A program made the position numbers and the translations under genes. 64,000 bases of DNA, from assembly GCA_963682025.1 (NCBI GenBank), contig OY821519.1, positions 132,781,612 through 132,845,611 on the forward strand, written 5' to 3'. A model generated the notes under the pieces. That model had not been told where the DNA came from. It was given only the letters and a program-made list of their open reading frames with translations, and made no database searches. Positions 10,775-22,293 of the stretch are shown piece after piece. This DNA is from Cordilura impudica. Lineage: Eukaryota > Arthropoda > Insecta > Diptera > Scathophagidae. Position 1 is the stretch's first letter; every line of letters starts with the position of its first letter.

Positions 10775-10945
10775 TGCGCGACTATTCATAACAGACGGAC
10801 AGACGGACATCGCTATATTAACTTCGCTTGTTATAAGGATCACAAATATATATATTTTATGGGGTCCAGATTTTTTTTTCTAATTATTACAAACGGAATG
10901 ACAAACTTATATATTCCCTCAGCACACTGGAGTGGAGGGTATAAT
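10775..10945 (+). mobile_element. Family B Helentron-like fragment
   Basis: The fragment shows the family text CAGACGGACAGACGGACAT, then TATATTAACTTCGCTTGTTA, and ends CACTGGAGTGGAGGGTATA. The same blocks occur at 18490-18610 and, inverted, at 24117. The plus-strand open frame across it is not a gene. Confidence 0.5.
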
Positions 10946-10954
10946 AAAGCTGCT

Positions 10955-11000
10955 TGGAAATTGCACTCGAATTTCGAATGCTGGAATCTGTTAGTAACAG
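10955..11000 (+). mobile_element. 3' terminal scrap of Helitron family C
   Basis: The piece GAAATTGCACTCGAATTTCG followed by AATGCTGGAATCTGTTAGT is the hairpin and 3' end of family C, here ending TTAG|T in place of CTAG|T. It directly follows a family B fragment. Confidence 0.6.
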
Positions 11001-12291
11001 TTAAACAGAAACTTTACATTTTTCTTAAAATCAATTTTTGTTCAACCAAATCTATAAAAAAAAAAAAAAATACCGTTCATTTTCTATGAGATCACAGAAA
11101 TTTAAGCGAAATTTCAGTTATCGCAAGTTGTAAAAACTAATAATACTAAGAATTATACACACAGCAAACAGGGTCAGTGTGGCTACTGAATATATTGCCA
11201 ACCGAATCGCTATGAAGTCAATAGACGAATTTCGAGTGGATTATAACACAATGCAACATCCATTCTGTGAGGGTGGGGAGGGGGGGGGGGTTAGAAATTC
11301 ACAATTCGGGATGAAAGATATAGTAAAACCTCCAAGGGGTTTGCCGTCCTCAGGCCAAACTTTATCTTGATGTTTGTTTGCCTAGTTTTGCAGTTATAAC
11401 TCAAGAACCATTGAGGATTTCTCATTAGATTCTTCAGCAAATAGCTGAAATTTATTTGTTTAAACATCTCACGGATTTTTAAATATCTTAGGATTTTTAT
11501 AACAATATCAACCTCAACTTTGCACATATTATTTTGAAACATTCTAGTCTTGGTCTAAGGTAATGGATTGTTGCCAAATCTGGCTAATATGAAATATAGC
11601 GCTTCTCATACAAGTAAAGTAATCTTTACTGGAGACATTCTTCAACGTAAGTAACCAGATTTAGTGTGCTTCAAATGACGAAAACTTTGTTAACCGCCCA
11701 CAACTCCGAATTCTGTGCCAAACTAAATAACTTTGGTATACCCCAAATGTAACTGTTATAGTATAGTTTTCCCAAAATATTTGTTCATTCTGGTCATCAT
11801 TTCTGTTTGGAATTTTTTAAACTGCATATGGTCTCAGATTACATTTATTCATCACAATCGGTACTTTTTTAATAAGTATGGGCATGATTTTGTAAAACCT
11901 CTCCAGGAAAGGTTAGGTGTTTATAATAAATCTCTCTTTAGAGTTTTCGATAATTGATTACGATCAATAAATCTAGGGTATTTTCTGGTGGTTGCTACAG
12001 TTTCTACAAGCATGGCGAGATATTGAGATTAGCACATTACAATTGCAACGCAAGCCAAATGCTCGGTGTCAGTCAAAATAGGGGAAAATTTACTTAATAT
12101 TAACACATTAATTTTATGAATTTTAGCCCAATAAGAAATTAAATAATTTAAAGTTTTTACGTACTAGTTTATTTAAGTTTCACATTTTATTTAAATTTTT
12201 TGCAAATATACTTTTTATTTATGAATAAACTATTCTGTACAGAAAAAACTAAATCAGTTTATTAATATGGATGTATTAAAATTTCGTTATA
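11001..12291. other. Unassigned stretch with a poly-G run
   Basis: Nothing recognisable as a gene or transposon. A G-rich tract (GAGGGTGGGGAGG plus a run of G) at 11267-11290 stands out in the AT-rich surroundings. Open frames at 11291-11542 and 11733-11957 look random. Confidence 0.45.
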
Positions 12292-12651
12292 TATATAATA
12301 TTAATAGGCAAGGCGATTTCTTGTGACCGATGTAAGCTTCACAGTTTTACCCCGATTTTGACAAAAATTTTATCATTTTAAAGGTATTTTTTTTTAGCTG
12401 TTTACCAGATTTACAGATTTTCATCGTCTGGAACATTTTTTTGGAGTTATGATCGTTTAAAGTTGCTACTAACACATACATGAAATTATACAATGCTATG
12501 TGTGTGTTTATTAAATTTGTTAATGTGTTGAGTTTGTTTTCTTCAATTAAGATGAGTTGAATTGTGAAGCATACCTTTAGGGTCTTTATTAAATGAAAAA
12601 ATAAAATTTTTTAGAATTTGCACTCGAATTTCGAGCGCTGGAATCTGTTAG
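12292..12651 (+). mobile_element. Non-autonomous Helitron, family C, copy 2
   Basis: The copy begins at TATATAATATTAATAGGC (the 5' TC has changed to TA), keeps GATTTCTTGTGACCGATGT, and ends with the hairpin GCACTCGAATTTCGAGCGC, the spacer TGGAATCTG and TTAG before T. Length is about 360 bp; no coding frame. Confidence 0.75.
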
Positions 12652-12747
12652 TTCAGAATTAATGCATGGGCAAAAAAAAATTGGAAAAATGTAAACTACT
12701 AAAAAAAAGTAATGAAGAGGGAGAATTTTGGCTTAAACTCAAAAAAA

Positions 12748-13138
12748 GAGTAAGAAAATTATAGCCGGCCATGATCGGCTATACAATATTCTATATTATG
12801 CGTTTTGAGAGAGAGTCTTTGATCCAACTTTGCTGGGGCAATAACTGGATATAGAAAATAAATAAAGTTTTTAGTAAAATATTTAGTAAAGTCTCAAAAA
12901 CAAATTTGAAAAAAATCTACGCAATATTTTAGTTTTTTGGTAGATTTTGATAGATTTAGACGGACGGACAGAGAGACAGACAGACAGATGGACGAGCGGA
13001 TGGTGACCGCTAAATCGACTCAGAAATTGATTATGAGTTGATTGGTATAATAAAAGGTCTAGGTCAAATATTTTTAGTTCTTACAAACATCAGCACAATC
13101 ATATTATACCCTCACCTCGAAGTGGTTTGGGGTGTAAT
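12748..13138 (-). mobile_element. Helentron-like family A, internally deleted copy
   Basis: The left end GAGTAAGAAAATTATAG is followed by AGCCGGCCATGATCGGCT, a decayed form of the family palindrome AGTCGGTCTAGACCGACT. The right end has the family text TATACCCTCACCTCGAAGTG and GTTTGGGGTGTAATA. At about 390 bp it is half the length of the copies at 25346 and 38314. Confidence 0.55.
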
Positions 13139-13484
13139 AACAACGTAGCAGTTTGCTTTTAGACCCCTTTTGAAAAACAAATTCGCTTTGTGCACATATT
13201 TTAAGCTCTTTTTTTTATTTATTCATTTATGCAGTTAACACTTTTTGGATGATAGCCCTTTCTATATACCTTTCAATCTGCCAAATTTGCCGAAAAAGTT
13301 TCAATTTATCTTAAGCTGGAATGTTTGGATGTTGAATTCTTTTGGCAGAAATTCGATTTTTGTCTTTTTTAAATCTCTGATACCAAGCTCACTTTTGGCC
13401 AATCGCAAGAAAATATTTACTGGGAACTTCTTTTTATAAATATAAGTATTTGGTTTTTTGCGAGCTTTTTGTTTTGACGCATAA
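13139..13484. other. Short unassigned AT-rich stretch
   Basis: The overlapping open frames on both strands at 13245-13606 have no family-like motifs. I see nothing else. Confidence 0.45.
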
Positions 13485-13735
13485 CTAAAAAGTAAAAAAT
13501 CTGGACCCCACAATATATATATATATATAGATATATGTATATTAAAACAATCGGAGTGGATATAGCTATGTTCGTCTGTCCATCTGTAGAGATCACGATG
13601 GCGCAATGACTAGGTCAGCTGTTTACCTCACTTTTTAATGGAAATGATTCGTTGACATCCTGGGCAGGTTGCTATTTCAAATCGTCGAAATTGGTTCAAT
13701 AGGTCCTGAGATATCAATGAAAAAGGAATAAAGGG
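13485..13735 (-). mobile_element. Family B Helentron-like fragment
   Basis: Shares with the copy at 24117 the blocks AATCTGGACCCCA, GATCACGATGGCG and TTGACATCCTGGGCAGGTTG, and then GGTTCAATAGGTCCTGAGAT. An (AT)n tract lies at 13513-13535. Confidence 0.45.
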
Positions 13736-15228
13736 CTTACAAAATTAAATTTTTCTATGTTGTTCATGTTTTATGATCAACTTATGTAAGGTACCATGAC
13801 AAAAGTCAACCGATTGAAAAATTTTCTAACTAGTTTGTCTTGTCATTTTTTTTTTTTTTTTTTATACTAAAATCATGTTCAAGGAGAAAACAGCACGAAT
13901 TGCATATTTAAGTGACGTTTTTTTTTTTCATCTTTTATATCTTTTTGTTCTTTTTGCAACATCAAGAGGTTAAAGTTCGGCTGTAGATGGTTTTCTTCAC
14001 AAAGTGCTCAACTAGTTTTGTGGTTGTTGTGACTTGGTAAAGCGAAGATTGTACTTAAAGTGTAAATATGTACGTATGTATGTATGTATGTTTAAGAAAT
14101 GCATTTTCATTGCAAAGATTTTTATTTTTATGATAAGCAACGAAAAAAGGAAATCGTGTCTTGATTTCTTAAATGATATTAGCTTTAAAAAAAACACACA
14201 TATGTATAGCATAAAATTTAGTACGTACATAGACAATTCGGTAAAATAGTCCCTAATGATTGTGTAAACTATGTATGTATATACATAGTTAATGTCAATA
14301 GTGCTAAACATACTTGAAAAATCGTGATATTTAAAAATAATTTACTCCCTATTATTTTGTGCTAATTTCTTTCAAAGTCAAAAATACTCGCACACTTGTT
14401 TTTTTTTTTTATATACATACGAAAACTTTTATTTATGACTTAAGTGCCACAGAAGTAAGAATGAATTGTTAAAAAAATTAAAAAAATCATGTGCAGCATG
14501 TGGCTTCACTTTGAAAGAATAATTAGGACAAAAGTTTTACTTTAACGTTACTCATCAGGGGTGCATAGAAAATGAATATTACTAATTTATTTACACATAA
14601 AGTGAGTTATTTTACATTATGTATATGAAAACAAAAAATAAATAAAATTTAAGTAAATCAAAACATAAAAACCTACTTATTTTTAGAAGAAAGATATATT
14701 TAAAGTATAAGTATATAACAAGTGTTTGCGTCGTAGAAAAAAATATATAAAAAGTAAAAACAGTATCAAATTTGGTTGTAGGGAGAGAAAAATAATTTTA
14801 CCTTAAAATGTAGTATATATGATGTTTTTGAGTAAACGAATCGTACGAAGTTGGTACCTTCGAATGACCTTATAAGTTAAAAAATAAAAGAGACAAGGTG
14901 GCGAACAATATTTAAGTACCGTAAACGGTTTTACTAGTTAAAATCCATGTAGACACTCCTTTCAGCGATGTATAAAAAGGAAGTTTAATAGATTTTTTTT
15001 TCCCAGGGTTAACCCACAAATGCCGAATTGAATCGAAGGTGAAAAAGTACAAAGAAAATAATAATTTGTACTTAAAAAAAATTTTAAATTAGGCTGTGTC
15101 GAATAATTGACAGCTGTGTCTTAAAAGGAATATTATAAACAATATTGAGTATGATTACCATTTTAATACCTTAAAATTATAATACCATTGAAATTTATAG
15201 TTAATCGTTTGGCCAGTATTTATTATAA
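13736..15228. other. AT-rich stretch with microsatellites, no gene seen
   Basis: A (TATG)n microsatellite lies at 14062-14092 and poly-T runs at 13848-13863 and 14400-14410. Open frames at 14012-14311 on both strands look random. Nothing else recognised. Confidence 0.5.
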
Positions 15229-15631
15229 CTAGCAGATCCCAGCCCTCGAAATTCGAGTGCAAATTCTAGGAAATTTTATTTGTTCACTTAACAAATGATT
15301 TTATAAGACCCTAAAGGTATGTTAATCAATTTTAGCCAATTCACTATTCAACACTTTTTATTGTCGTTATTGGTTTATGTTCAAAATTATTTTTCAATTC
15401 ATTAAGAAATTTAATAAACAGATACTCAGCATTGTATAATTTTATATATGTGTTAGTAGAAATTTTAAATGCATTTTACTCCAAAAAAAATTAAAAATGT
15501 AAAAATCTGTAAATCTGGTGGACAGCTTAAGAGAAATACCTTTCAAATGAGCGATGTTTGGTCAAAATAGGATTAAAAATGACATGCTTACATCGGTCAC
15601 AAGAAATCGCTTTGCCGATTAATATTATAGA
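15229..15631 (-). mobile_element. Non-autonomous Helitron, family C, best-defined copy
   Basis: Read on the minus strand it starts TCTATAATATTAATCGGC after an A and ends with the hairpin GCACTCGAATTTCGAGGGC, a spacer and CTAG before T. All canonical Helitron marks are present: 5' TC, 3' hairpin about ten bases from CTAG, and an A/T insertion site with no duplication. Length is 403 bp; the short open frame at 15558-15764 crosses its edge and is not a gene. Confidence 0.82.
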
Positions 15632-15768
15632 TTTCTTATTTATTGCTTTTATTATAAAGATAATGATGATTACACAAGTCAACACTAGTTTTGGTGCCAA
15701 GGAACTGTATATATTTTTTAAACTAGGACTTCATACTGATTTCAAAAATAACAAAAAGTTGTAATTCT

Positions 15769-17532
15769 TACGTGTAGTTTTCTAGTATTTTGCTTTTGTG
15801 CATATATATATAAAAGGTGATTTTTTGCATTATTGTTTTCATAAAAACTTTCTTTTTCGTGACTTTCGTGAATGATGTGCAGTGGGAAGGTCTCGTTGCA
15901 TTCCCCAACAGTAGTCAGCCATCATATGCCGATCCCATCGGCCTTGGTACCTCTCTTCCATAGTTTTCAGATCCTGATCAAACCGCTCCCCTTGCTCATC
16001 GCTACAAGATCCAAGATTATCTGGGAATCGGTCGAGATGACTATGAAGGTAGTGCAATTTGATAGACATGTTGCATCCCAAGTTTCTAAAGTTATCTAGC
16101 ATGTGGTTAACATTTTGGCGATAGTTGCTTGACTTGTAATTTCCAAGAAAGTTTTTAAGTTTTTTTTCATTGAATTTAGGAAACTGGAATTTTTAATTAA
16201 CTTTCTTATTTGTGGACCATCAAAAACTCCCGCTTTTATCTTCTCTAAGCTTAGTTCTGGAAACTTTGTCGTTATATAAGAGAAACACTGGTCATTTTTA
16301 TCCAGGGCTTTGACAAACTGCTTCATAATACCTAGTTTAATGCGCAAGGGAGGCAATATAATTTTTACTTTTGGAACTAAAGGTGGATTTATGATGTTAT
16401 GATTTCCAACCTCCAACGCCTCACGTACTGGCCAATTTAGTTTTTCCCAGTGTAGGTGCTTGGCCCGGCTGTCTACACAGACAATAAAAACATGAATATT
16501 TGGTGAATCCACTTTGCTGTCCTAATAAGAAATTAGTCATCTTAAGATCAACACAAATAATCCATTGATGCTCGCTATATTTGATTTTGTCTAGCATAAG
16601 TGCGATATTTAGGTATATTTCCTTTAATCTTGTAGAATGGGCAATTGGAAGTGAACCATATGTATTGCCATTGTGTAAAAGTACACACTTCAGGCTTCAG
16701 GTGCCATTCATTTGGCCGGTATTCGGAAAGACCCATTGCCAGAATAAGGCCTTGCACATCAGAACAAAATACAATATCGTCTTCCGAATGAAAAAATTGT
16801 AGTAATTCTTGCTCTCTTTTGCGATAGTATGTCACTGTTGTATGTGATGCCAACAAGTTTCTTTCTTTTAGTCTAGAAGCCAGTACCTCTGCAGATTCTT
16901 TAGGTAATTCAAGATCTCTTACCATATCATATAATTCTTCTTGTTTCAATAATTTGGGGTTTGTAGACGGTATTTCTTCAAAAGCACTATCGCTACTCAT
17001 TTTGACAAGGATTTCTTCAAACAAGGGATCATTTTTAGAGCATAATTTTGGAACAGGTACTTCCTGGGAATGTGGTAGAGGTCTTCTGGCTGATTCTGCG
17101 ACTGGATAAATCATTTTTTTCAGATTAATTCCACGTAGTTTAATACAGCAAAAGTAGCAGTCATCTAAGTGATTTTTTTGTTCTTTCCACTGCATAGGCA
17201 CTCCGAATTTCATACGACGTCTTTGACCATTCATACACTGTCTTAATTGTTCACAGCACATTTTGCAAACCATTTGAGGAATCCACGGCTTATTTTTATC
17301 CTCAATTTGCAAATTAAAATAAAAAAAATAAGCACTTTTTATAAAATCCGTTATAGGTTTTCTAAACTTTTTAACGGTGCAGTCACCACAAATGTAACAA
17401 AACACGTTTGGATCATTGAGACAACTTCTTCGCGACGACATGTTATTAAAATGAATTTATTAAACAAAATTAGCGATAGGGACATTTGACAGCTGCTATT
17501 AAAAATTGACATTAAATCCAAAACTACACGTA
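15769..17532 (-). mobile_element. Unclassified DNA transposon I with 13-bp TIRs and a decayed gene
   Basis: The ends TACGTGTAGTTTT (15769-15781) and its exact inverse (17520-17532) bound 1.76 kb carrying one minus-strand gene just inside both ends. I recall this protein as a multi-copy arthropod family without a clear superfamily name. The TIRs close to the start and stop of the gene support a transposon rather than a host gene. No convincing target duplication was found. Confidence 0.6.
15839..17441 (-). pseudogene. Broken transposase-like gene of element I
   Basis: Three minus-strand pieces read in order: 17441-16575 (288 aa), 16512-16096 and 16102-15839. The N-terminus has paired cysteines (FCYICGDC, MVCKMCCEQL, DDCYFCCIKL) that look like zinc-binding pairs. 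The centre reads LKLPKESAEV-like helices, then PPLRIKLGIMKQFVKALDKN. The end holds LHSHLDRFPDNLGSCSDEQG, then ERFDQD and MMADYCWGMQRD. Between 16575 and 16512 the coding text jumps frame (IICVDLKMTNFLLGQ can be read in another frame), and another shift lies at 16100. A catalytic role for the SDEQGERF segment is inference. Confidence 0.6.
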
Positions 17533-17740
17533 GAAAAAATTTTTTTTTCACTTTTTTAGTATTACCAGTGTCGGCATGTTACAGAACCACTAACGGTTTC
17601 TCGGCACCATTTAACTTTTTTTAATATGTTGAGTTGTGTTATTTTTTATAGAAAGAATGAAATTTTATTATTGAAGTAGGCTTTGCATTACTGGGTAATG
17701 TGTAAACGAGTTAAGAAATCGGCTAAATCCTACCAAAAAT

Positions 17741-17852
17741 TACAACAAGTCAGAATGTTAAATTGGGCTGTGACGAATCTTTGGTATCCTCCACATGGGT
17801 TTTACTTTTACATTAATATCTGGACTTAGGGCACAGTGGTGTGGAGGGTATA
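17741..17852 (-). mobile_element. Minimal family B copy (about 110 bp)
   Basis: It contains ACAAGTCAGAATGTTAAATT, a decayed hairpin, GGTATCCTCCACATGGGTTT, and then directly CACAGTGGTGTGGAGGGTATA-type right-end text. The middle of the element is gone. Confidence 0.5.
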
Positions 17853-18351
17853 AATATAGATATTCTTATTTTAAGTAGGTAGAGCCATTAAAAGTTTCAG
17901 AAAAACGCAGGATTCAATTTTTTTTTTTTTATTTTGTAGTATTTTTAATTTCAATGCTTTAATTTAGATATACTTTCTCTTGTGTTCTAACCATTTTTTT
18001 ATACTGTTATTAAGAAATTAAAAAACTAACCCAAAAAAATTAAGTTTTTATTATACTCCCTTTCATTGTGAAGTCTCGTCGCCACGAGTCTGCCTGCATA
18101 GAAACATACACTACGAATTAAAATAAAGCGAGTAAAAAATGATTAAGATGGTTAATTCGGCAAAATTCGCAAAGCCTCTGAACACGTGGAGTATAACCTT
18201 ACAAAAACGCTCATGGAGCAAATGCTACAAACATAACAACCAAAACAACAACACAATTACAGCTATCACACACAAGAAAGAAATTTTAGAATAACAACCA
18301 TAACAAGAACAGCATAGGAAAATCATATTTTTTTTAAGTTTTTTTTACATT
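17853..18351. other. Unassigned AT-rich stretch
   Basis: No gene, RNA or terminal repeat recognised; ACAACAACA-type simple sequence occurs at 18235-18260. Confidence 0.45.
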
Positions 18352-18610
18352 TTCTTTGAAATCTAGGGACCTATTGAACTGGTTTTGATGATTTTAAATA
18401 GCAACCTACTCAGGATGTCAATGAATCATTTTCATTAAAAATTAGCAACCCAGCTGACCTATTGAAGGCGTGATAGTGATTTCCACAGACGGACAGACGG
18501 AAATGGCTATATCAACTTCGCTTGTTACATGGATCATGAATATTCATATATAAGAAACAGAATAATAAACTTATATATACCCTTTGCACACTGGTGTGGA
18601 GGGTATAAAA
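18352..18610 (+). mobile_element. Family B Helentron-like fragment
   Basis: Contains GGACCTATTGAACTGGTTTT, CCTACTCAGGATGTCAATGA, CAGACGGACAGACGG and the right end CACTGGTGTGGAGGGTATA. These blocks match the copies at 10775 and, inverted, 24117. Confidence 0.55.
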
Positions 18611-18861
18611 AGTTACAGCAAGTGTCAAAACTGTATTTTCCGCTGACTGTAAAAGGAAAATAATACACTCTTCGATAACTGGTAAACATGTGTGCCACCA
18701 CTTGTAAAAACATCGGATTTGAGATTTTAAAAGTAATGTTGACGTAATCCCAAAAAGCAACGATAAACAAAATAAATATTGAGTTAGAACTTAATCGGTT
18801 ATATTTATCATTAAATATGATCAATAAAATGATTCTGTTTGATGATAATTTAATAATCTAA

Positions 18862-19095
18862 CCCTTATGCATAGAGCTTTGAATCTTTCCGTGACTGTGC
18901 GTGACTATTTTAAAATTAATCTTTGGTAACAAGTCTATGGACCAAGTTTCAGATTGATTGGATGAGGGGAAATGGGGTTTAAATCACTCCGTGACTATGC
19001 GTGATCCAAGTTTCAGATCAATTGGATGAGAGGAATGGGGTTGCCCCATGGCAGACAGACAGACAGAGTGTATGAGTTAAAAGAAAGAGTTTAGA
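18862..19095 (-). repeat. Satellite element S, short copy 2
   Basis: Two tandem units in inverse orientation to the copy at 1855: CCGTGACTGTGCGTGACT, then CAAGTTTCAGATTGATTGGA. It ends with the (CAGA)n tract and AAAGAAAGAGTTTAGAAA, the family end. The opposite end is lost. Confidence 0.65.
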
Positions 19096-19301
19096 AATGT
19101 TTTAATAACCACTGTAACTGTTTATTAGAACCTGTAGATAGGACTTACGGAAACGTGAAAACATGAACACTTCTTTTCACATTGGCCATTCTGAAACGTG
19201 AACAATTTTTTTTCTTCTAAAAAACATTATTATTTTTATTACATCACTTTCTTATAGAAAACACCTTGCTTTACATAAGGCGGACCTTTTAACTTTAAGT
19301 A

Positions 19302-20225
19302 AAGGGTGACTTTTTAAGAGCTATAGGAAAGTTTTCCAAAAAAAAAAACACATAAAATTCAGAAAAATGCATGAAATCTTTATTTGAATCGATAGTACGG
19401 TCCATATAATTTAATGTTTGAAGATTATTTCATGCAAATGTTGACCGTGACTGCGCCTCAAATGGTCCATCCGCTTAGTCCAATTTTGGCATACTCTTTC
19501 CAACATTTCGGCCGGTATCTCACGAATAAATGCTTCAATGTTGTCTTCCAATGCGTCAATTGAAGCAGGATTGTCTGTATAGACATGAGCTTTAACATAG
19601 CCCCACAAAAAATAGTCTAAAGGTGTTAAATCGCACGATCTAGGCGGCCAATTGACCGGTCCCGAACGTGAAATAAAATGTTCACCGAACTCGCCTCTCA
19701 ATAAGTCCATTGTTGCGCGTGCTGTGTGGCATGTGGCACCATCTTTTTGAATCCACATGTCATGCAAGTCAAGCGCTTGCATTTTGGGCAAAAAAAAATG
19801 GATATCATCTCTCGGTAGCGCTCACCATTCACAGTTACGTTACGATTCGCATCATCTTTGAAGAAGTACGGTCCAATGATGCCACCAGCCCATAAACCGC
19901 ACCAAACTGTGACTTTTTCTGGATGCATTGGTAGCTCTTCCAATGCTTCAGGCTGATATTCACTCCAAAATAGCCCGAATAGCCGCTTCAGTGGGTCGAC
20001 TAAACTGACCATAAAATGGAAGAAGCGCGCGATGAACTTTCTTAACAGAGCACGCAGTTTGATAGTAAAATTCAATAACTTGCAAGCGTTGTTCGTTTGT
20101 AAGACGATTCATGGTTAAATTATAGACCAAACTGAAGATGATTGCCAATGAAACAAAACACGAAACGTGCGTCAGCTATTTAAACCAGTGTTGCCAAAAA
20201 GATAATAGCTAAAAAAATCACCCTT
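19302..20225 (-). mobile_element. Mariner-family transposon with central deletion, TA target duplication
   Basis: Ends AAGGGTGACTTTTTAAGAGC and the inverse of AAGGGTGATTTTTTTAGC are flanked by TA. The transposase is read on the minus strand: N-terminal NRLTNEQRLQVIEFYYQTAC, then an abrupt jump to SEYQPEALEELPMHPEKVTV, then WCGLWAGGIIGPYFF, QKDGATCHTA and PRSCDLTPLDYFLWG. The second and third catalytic Asp are present, about 36 residues apart by my count; the segment that should hold the first (SDEAHF) is deleted, with part of the helix-turn-helix. At 924 bp it is well short of a full element. A frameshift near 19750 also breaks it. Confidence 0.85.
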
Positions 20226-20245
20226 TAAAAGCTAATTATATTTAA

Positions 20246-20737
20246 TCTATTATATAAAGTTATATATATAAAATGAAATGTGTGTTTGTTTATTTGTTTA
20301 TTTGTTTGTTTGTTTGTTTGTACCTTATAGGAGACAAACCTTTGAACCGATCTTCCTGAAATTTTCACAGCATTTAACTAGGACTCTGGCATGATTAATA
20401 GGGTACTTTTTTTTCGACCACGCCCACTTTTACGCCCACTCTTTTTTAAAATTATGTAATTGCTCCCATATAGTTTTTAACAGATTTACTTCAAATTGTA
20501 TACATATTATACTCCAGGCGAGGTAGAAATAAACATTTCTTATGCCACGCCTCCTTTCACGCCCCTTTTCACGCCAAATTTTGTTTGAAAGTTTTAAACT
20601 TTTTGTTCTCTGTACAAATTTGTTCCTTCCAACGAATTTTTTTTTTATTTGGTAGTATATTGCTCTTAATATTGTTAACGCCGCCATATAACTATGAACC
20701 ACGCCCACTTCACCGCCCCCTTTTTTTAATTTTATCT
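20246..20737 (+). mobile_element. Helitron family E, 5' part copy
   Basis: Starts TCTATTATATAAAG after A and carries the family text AACCGATCTTCCTGAAATTTT and CACGCCCACTTTTACGCCCA. It includes a (TTTG)n/(TTTA)n tract at 20281-20322. A second copy begins immediately at 20738, so this one lost its 3' end. Confidence 0.55.
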
Positions 20738-21729
20738 TCTATATATATAAAAATTAATGTGTGTTTGTTTGTGCTTTATAGGAAGCCAAACCCCTGAACC
20801 GATCTTCCTGAAATTTTCATAGCGTGTTACTGTGACTCTGGAAGGAATAATAGGCTATATAAATTTTTGATTGGACAAAGGGGCGGTGCCACGCCCATAT
20901 AACCCAAAATTTGAAATCGTCATATCTCGGGAATTTTTTTACCTACAGCGGTCATATTTCGTACATATGGTATTGGCATGAATAGAAATACATACCAGAA
21001 GAAAAGTAAGCGGGACCACGCCCCTTTTTAAAAAATAAAAAATCCTAATATCTTTTAAACTACTGAAGGAACGTCATGAAATTTTCAAAAAAGGATATTT
21101 TTACGAAATAATAAGTCCTTTACTATATAAAGTTGTTAGTGGGCAAAGGGGCGTGGTCCCGCCCATATAACCCAAAATTTAAAATCGTCATATCTCGGCC
21201 ATTTTTTAACCTACGGCGATGAAATTTGGTATATATCGTATTGAAATTAATAGAAATAGTACTACAAGAAAACTGGGCGGGACCACGCACTTTTTAGAAA
21301 AATTATATAAAGTTGTTAGTGCAATAATTAATTCTAAATTAAATAAATAATATTTTGTTAATGTATAAACTAGAGGACCCCTGCTGCTCCGCAGCATTAT
21401 ATTATATTATATTAATTTTTATAATATAATACCAAAATATGCCAAGATAAGTTAACGTACAGTAAAAGTAAAGTTGATTCTCCACGCATAACTTTCCTCA
21501 AACCCAACGAATTTAAGCAGTTAATAGCTCAAAAGAAGGAGCTTGATCCACTGAGTGTTCTTAGACCTATGTCAACAGCCTACGTTAATTAGAACTCTAG
21601 TTATAGAGGTTTGAGAGAAGAAAAATATTGAAAAAAATCTTGAATGCAAATTCTTTTAATATATAAGATATTTTTTTTTTATTTTATTTTATAACGTGAG
21701 GGCTAGCGAAGCACACCGGGTTCAGCTAG
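20738..21729 (+). mobile_element. Helitron family E with 5' TC and 3' CTAG
   Basis: Begins TCTATATATATAAAAATT and ends GGGTTCAGCTAG before T. The end is preceded by GAGGGCTAGCGAAGCACACC, which resembles many insect Helitron 3' ends. Internal blocks such as GGGGCGGTGCCACGCCCATA and CGTCATATCTCGG are repeated in slightly different form at 21130-21200. A second, minus-strand Helitron 3' end lies inside at 21370. Non-autonomous apart from the short C-terminal frame at 21429-21590. Confidence 0.6.
21370..21670 (-). mobile_element. Minus-strand Helitron 3' end joined to a short ORF block
   Basis: CTAG at 21370-21373 read on the minus strand is preceded by AGGGGTCCT and the hairpin GCTGCGGAGCAGC, a textbook Helitron 3' end. 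The block behind it, up to about 21670, holds a plus-strand frame with SKVDSPRITFLKPNEFK, LIAQKKELDPLSVLRP and STAYVN then stop. The same block, without the CTAG end, recurs at 58360-58790. Confidence 0.5.
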
Positions 21730-21828
21730 TGTATTTATAATATCAAAAATTTCTTTATCAGTAAAATAAAATTGTAAAACTTCATTAATTATAACGAAGA
21801 ACACATAAAAATTATTCGCTTACTTAAA

Positions 21829-22293
21829 AACAAGTAAGAAAATTATAGTCGGTTTAGATCGACTATTCGATACCCTACACCAAGCGTTTAGAGAGAAAGT
21901 CTTCGGTCCAACTAATTGGATATAGAAAATACGCATAAACCAAATTTGAGTGACATCGTAATTAATTTGTTTGCCTGCAGATATGAAAAACTTCATATCG
22001 GATGCTATATCAATACGGGAACTTGATCAAAAAATGGACCGATCATGACCATATTTGGTAAATTCACTTTTTTTTCAAAAATTGTGCAATATTTTTTTTG
22101 TAGACTTAAGTGAAGATCGGGAAGCAGTTTCATATGGGGCTATGACTAAGAATTGTTCTACAGAGTTTATTTTGATTAATTTCGATTTCGATTTTCACCA
22201 ATTACGATACCAAATCAAATCCATATTTGTGACCTGTAGTTTTATTACAAGGTTTACATGGACACACAGAAGGACAGACATCGCTAAATCGAC
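21829..22293 (-). mobile_element. Helentron-like family A, truncated copy
   Basis: AACAAGTAAGAAAATTATAG leads into AGTCGGTTTAGATCGACT, two changes from the family palindrome. The family text continues to the (CAGA) tract near 22265 and stops where Tc1 coding sequence starts. Confidence 0.65.

Noticed and set aside
10727..11089. 120-aa open frame as a gene
   Set aside because: It runs across a family B Helentron-like fragment and a Helitron scrap; the same DNA occurs elsewhere without the frame.
11267..11290. Regulatory G-quadruplex element
   Set aside because: A single G-rich run without conservation or context; not enough to call.
14012..14311. Membrane protein on either strand
   Set aside because: Overlapping frames on both strands rich in Phe, Ile, Tyr and Lys are expected from AT-rich DNA; no homology-like motif.
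16581..16802. Plus-strand frame opposite the element I gene
   Set aside because: It is the antisense shadow of the better supported minus-strand coding text.
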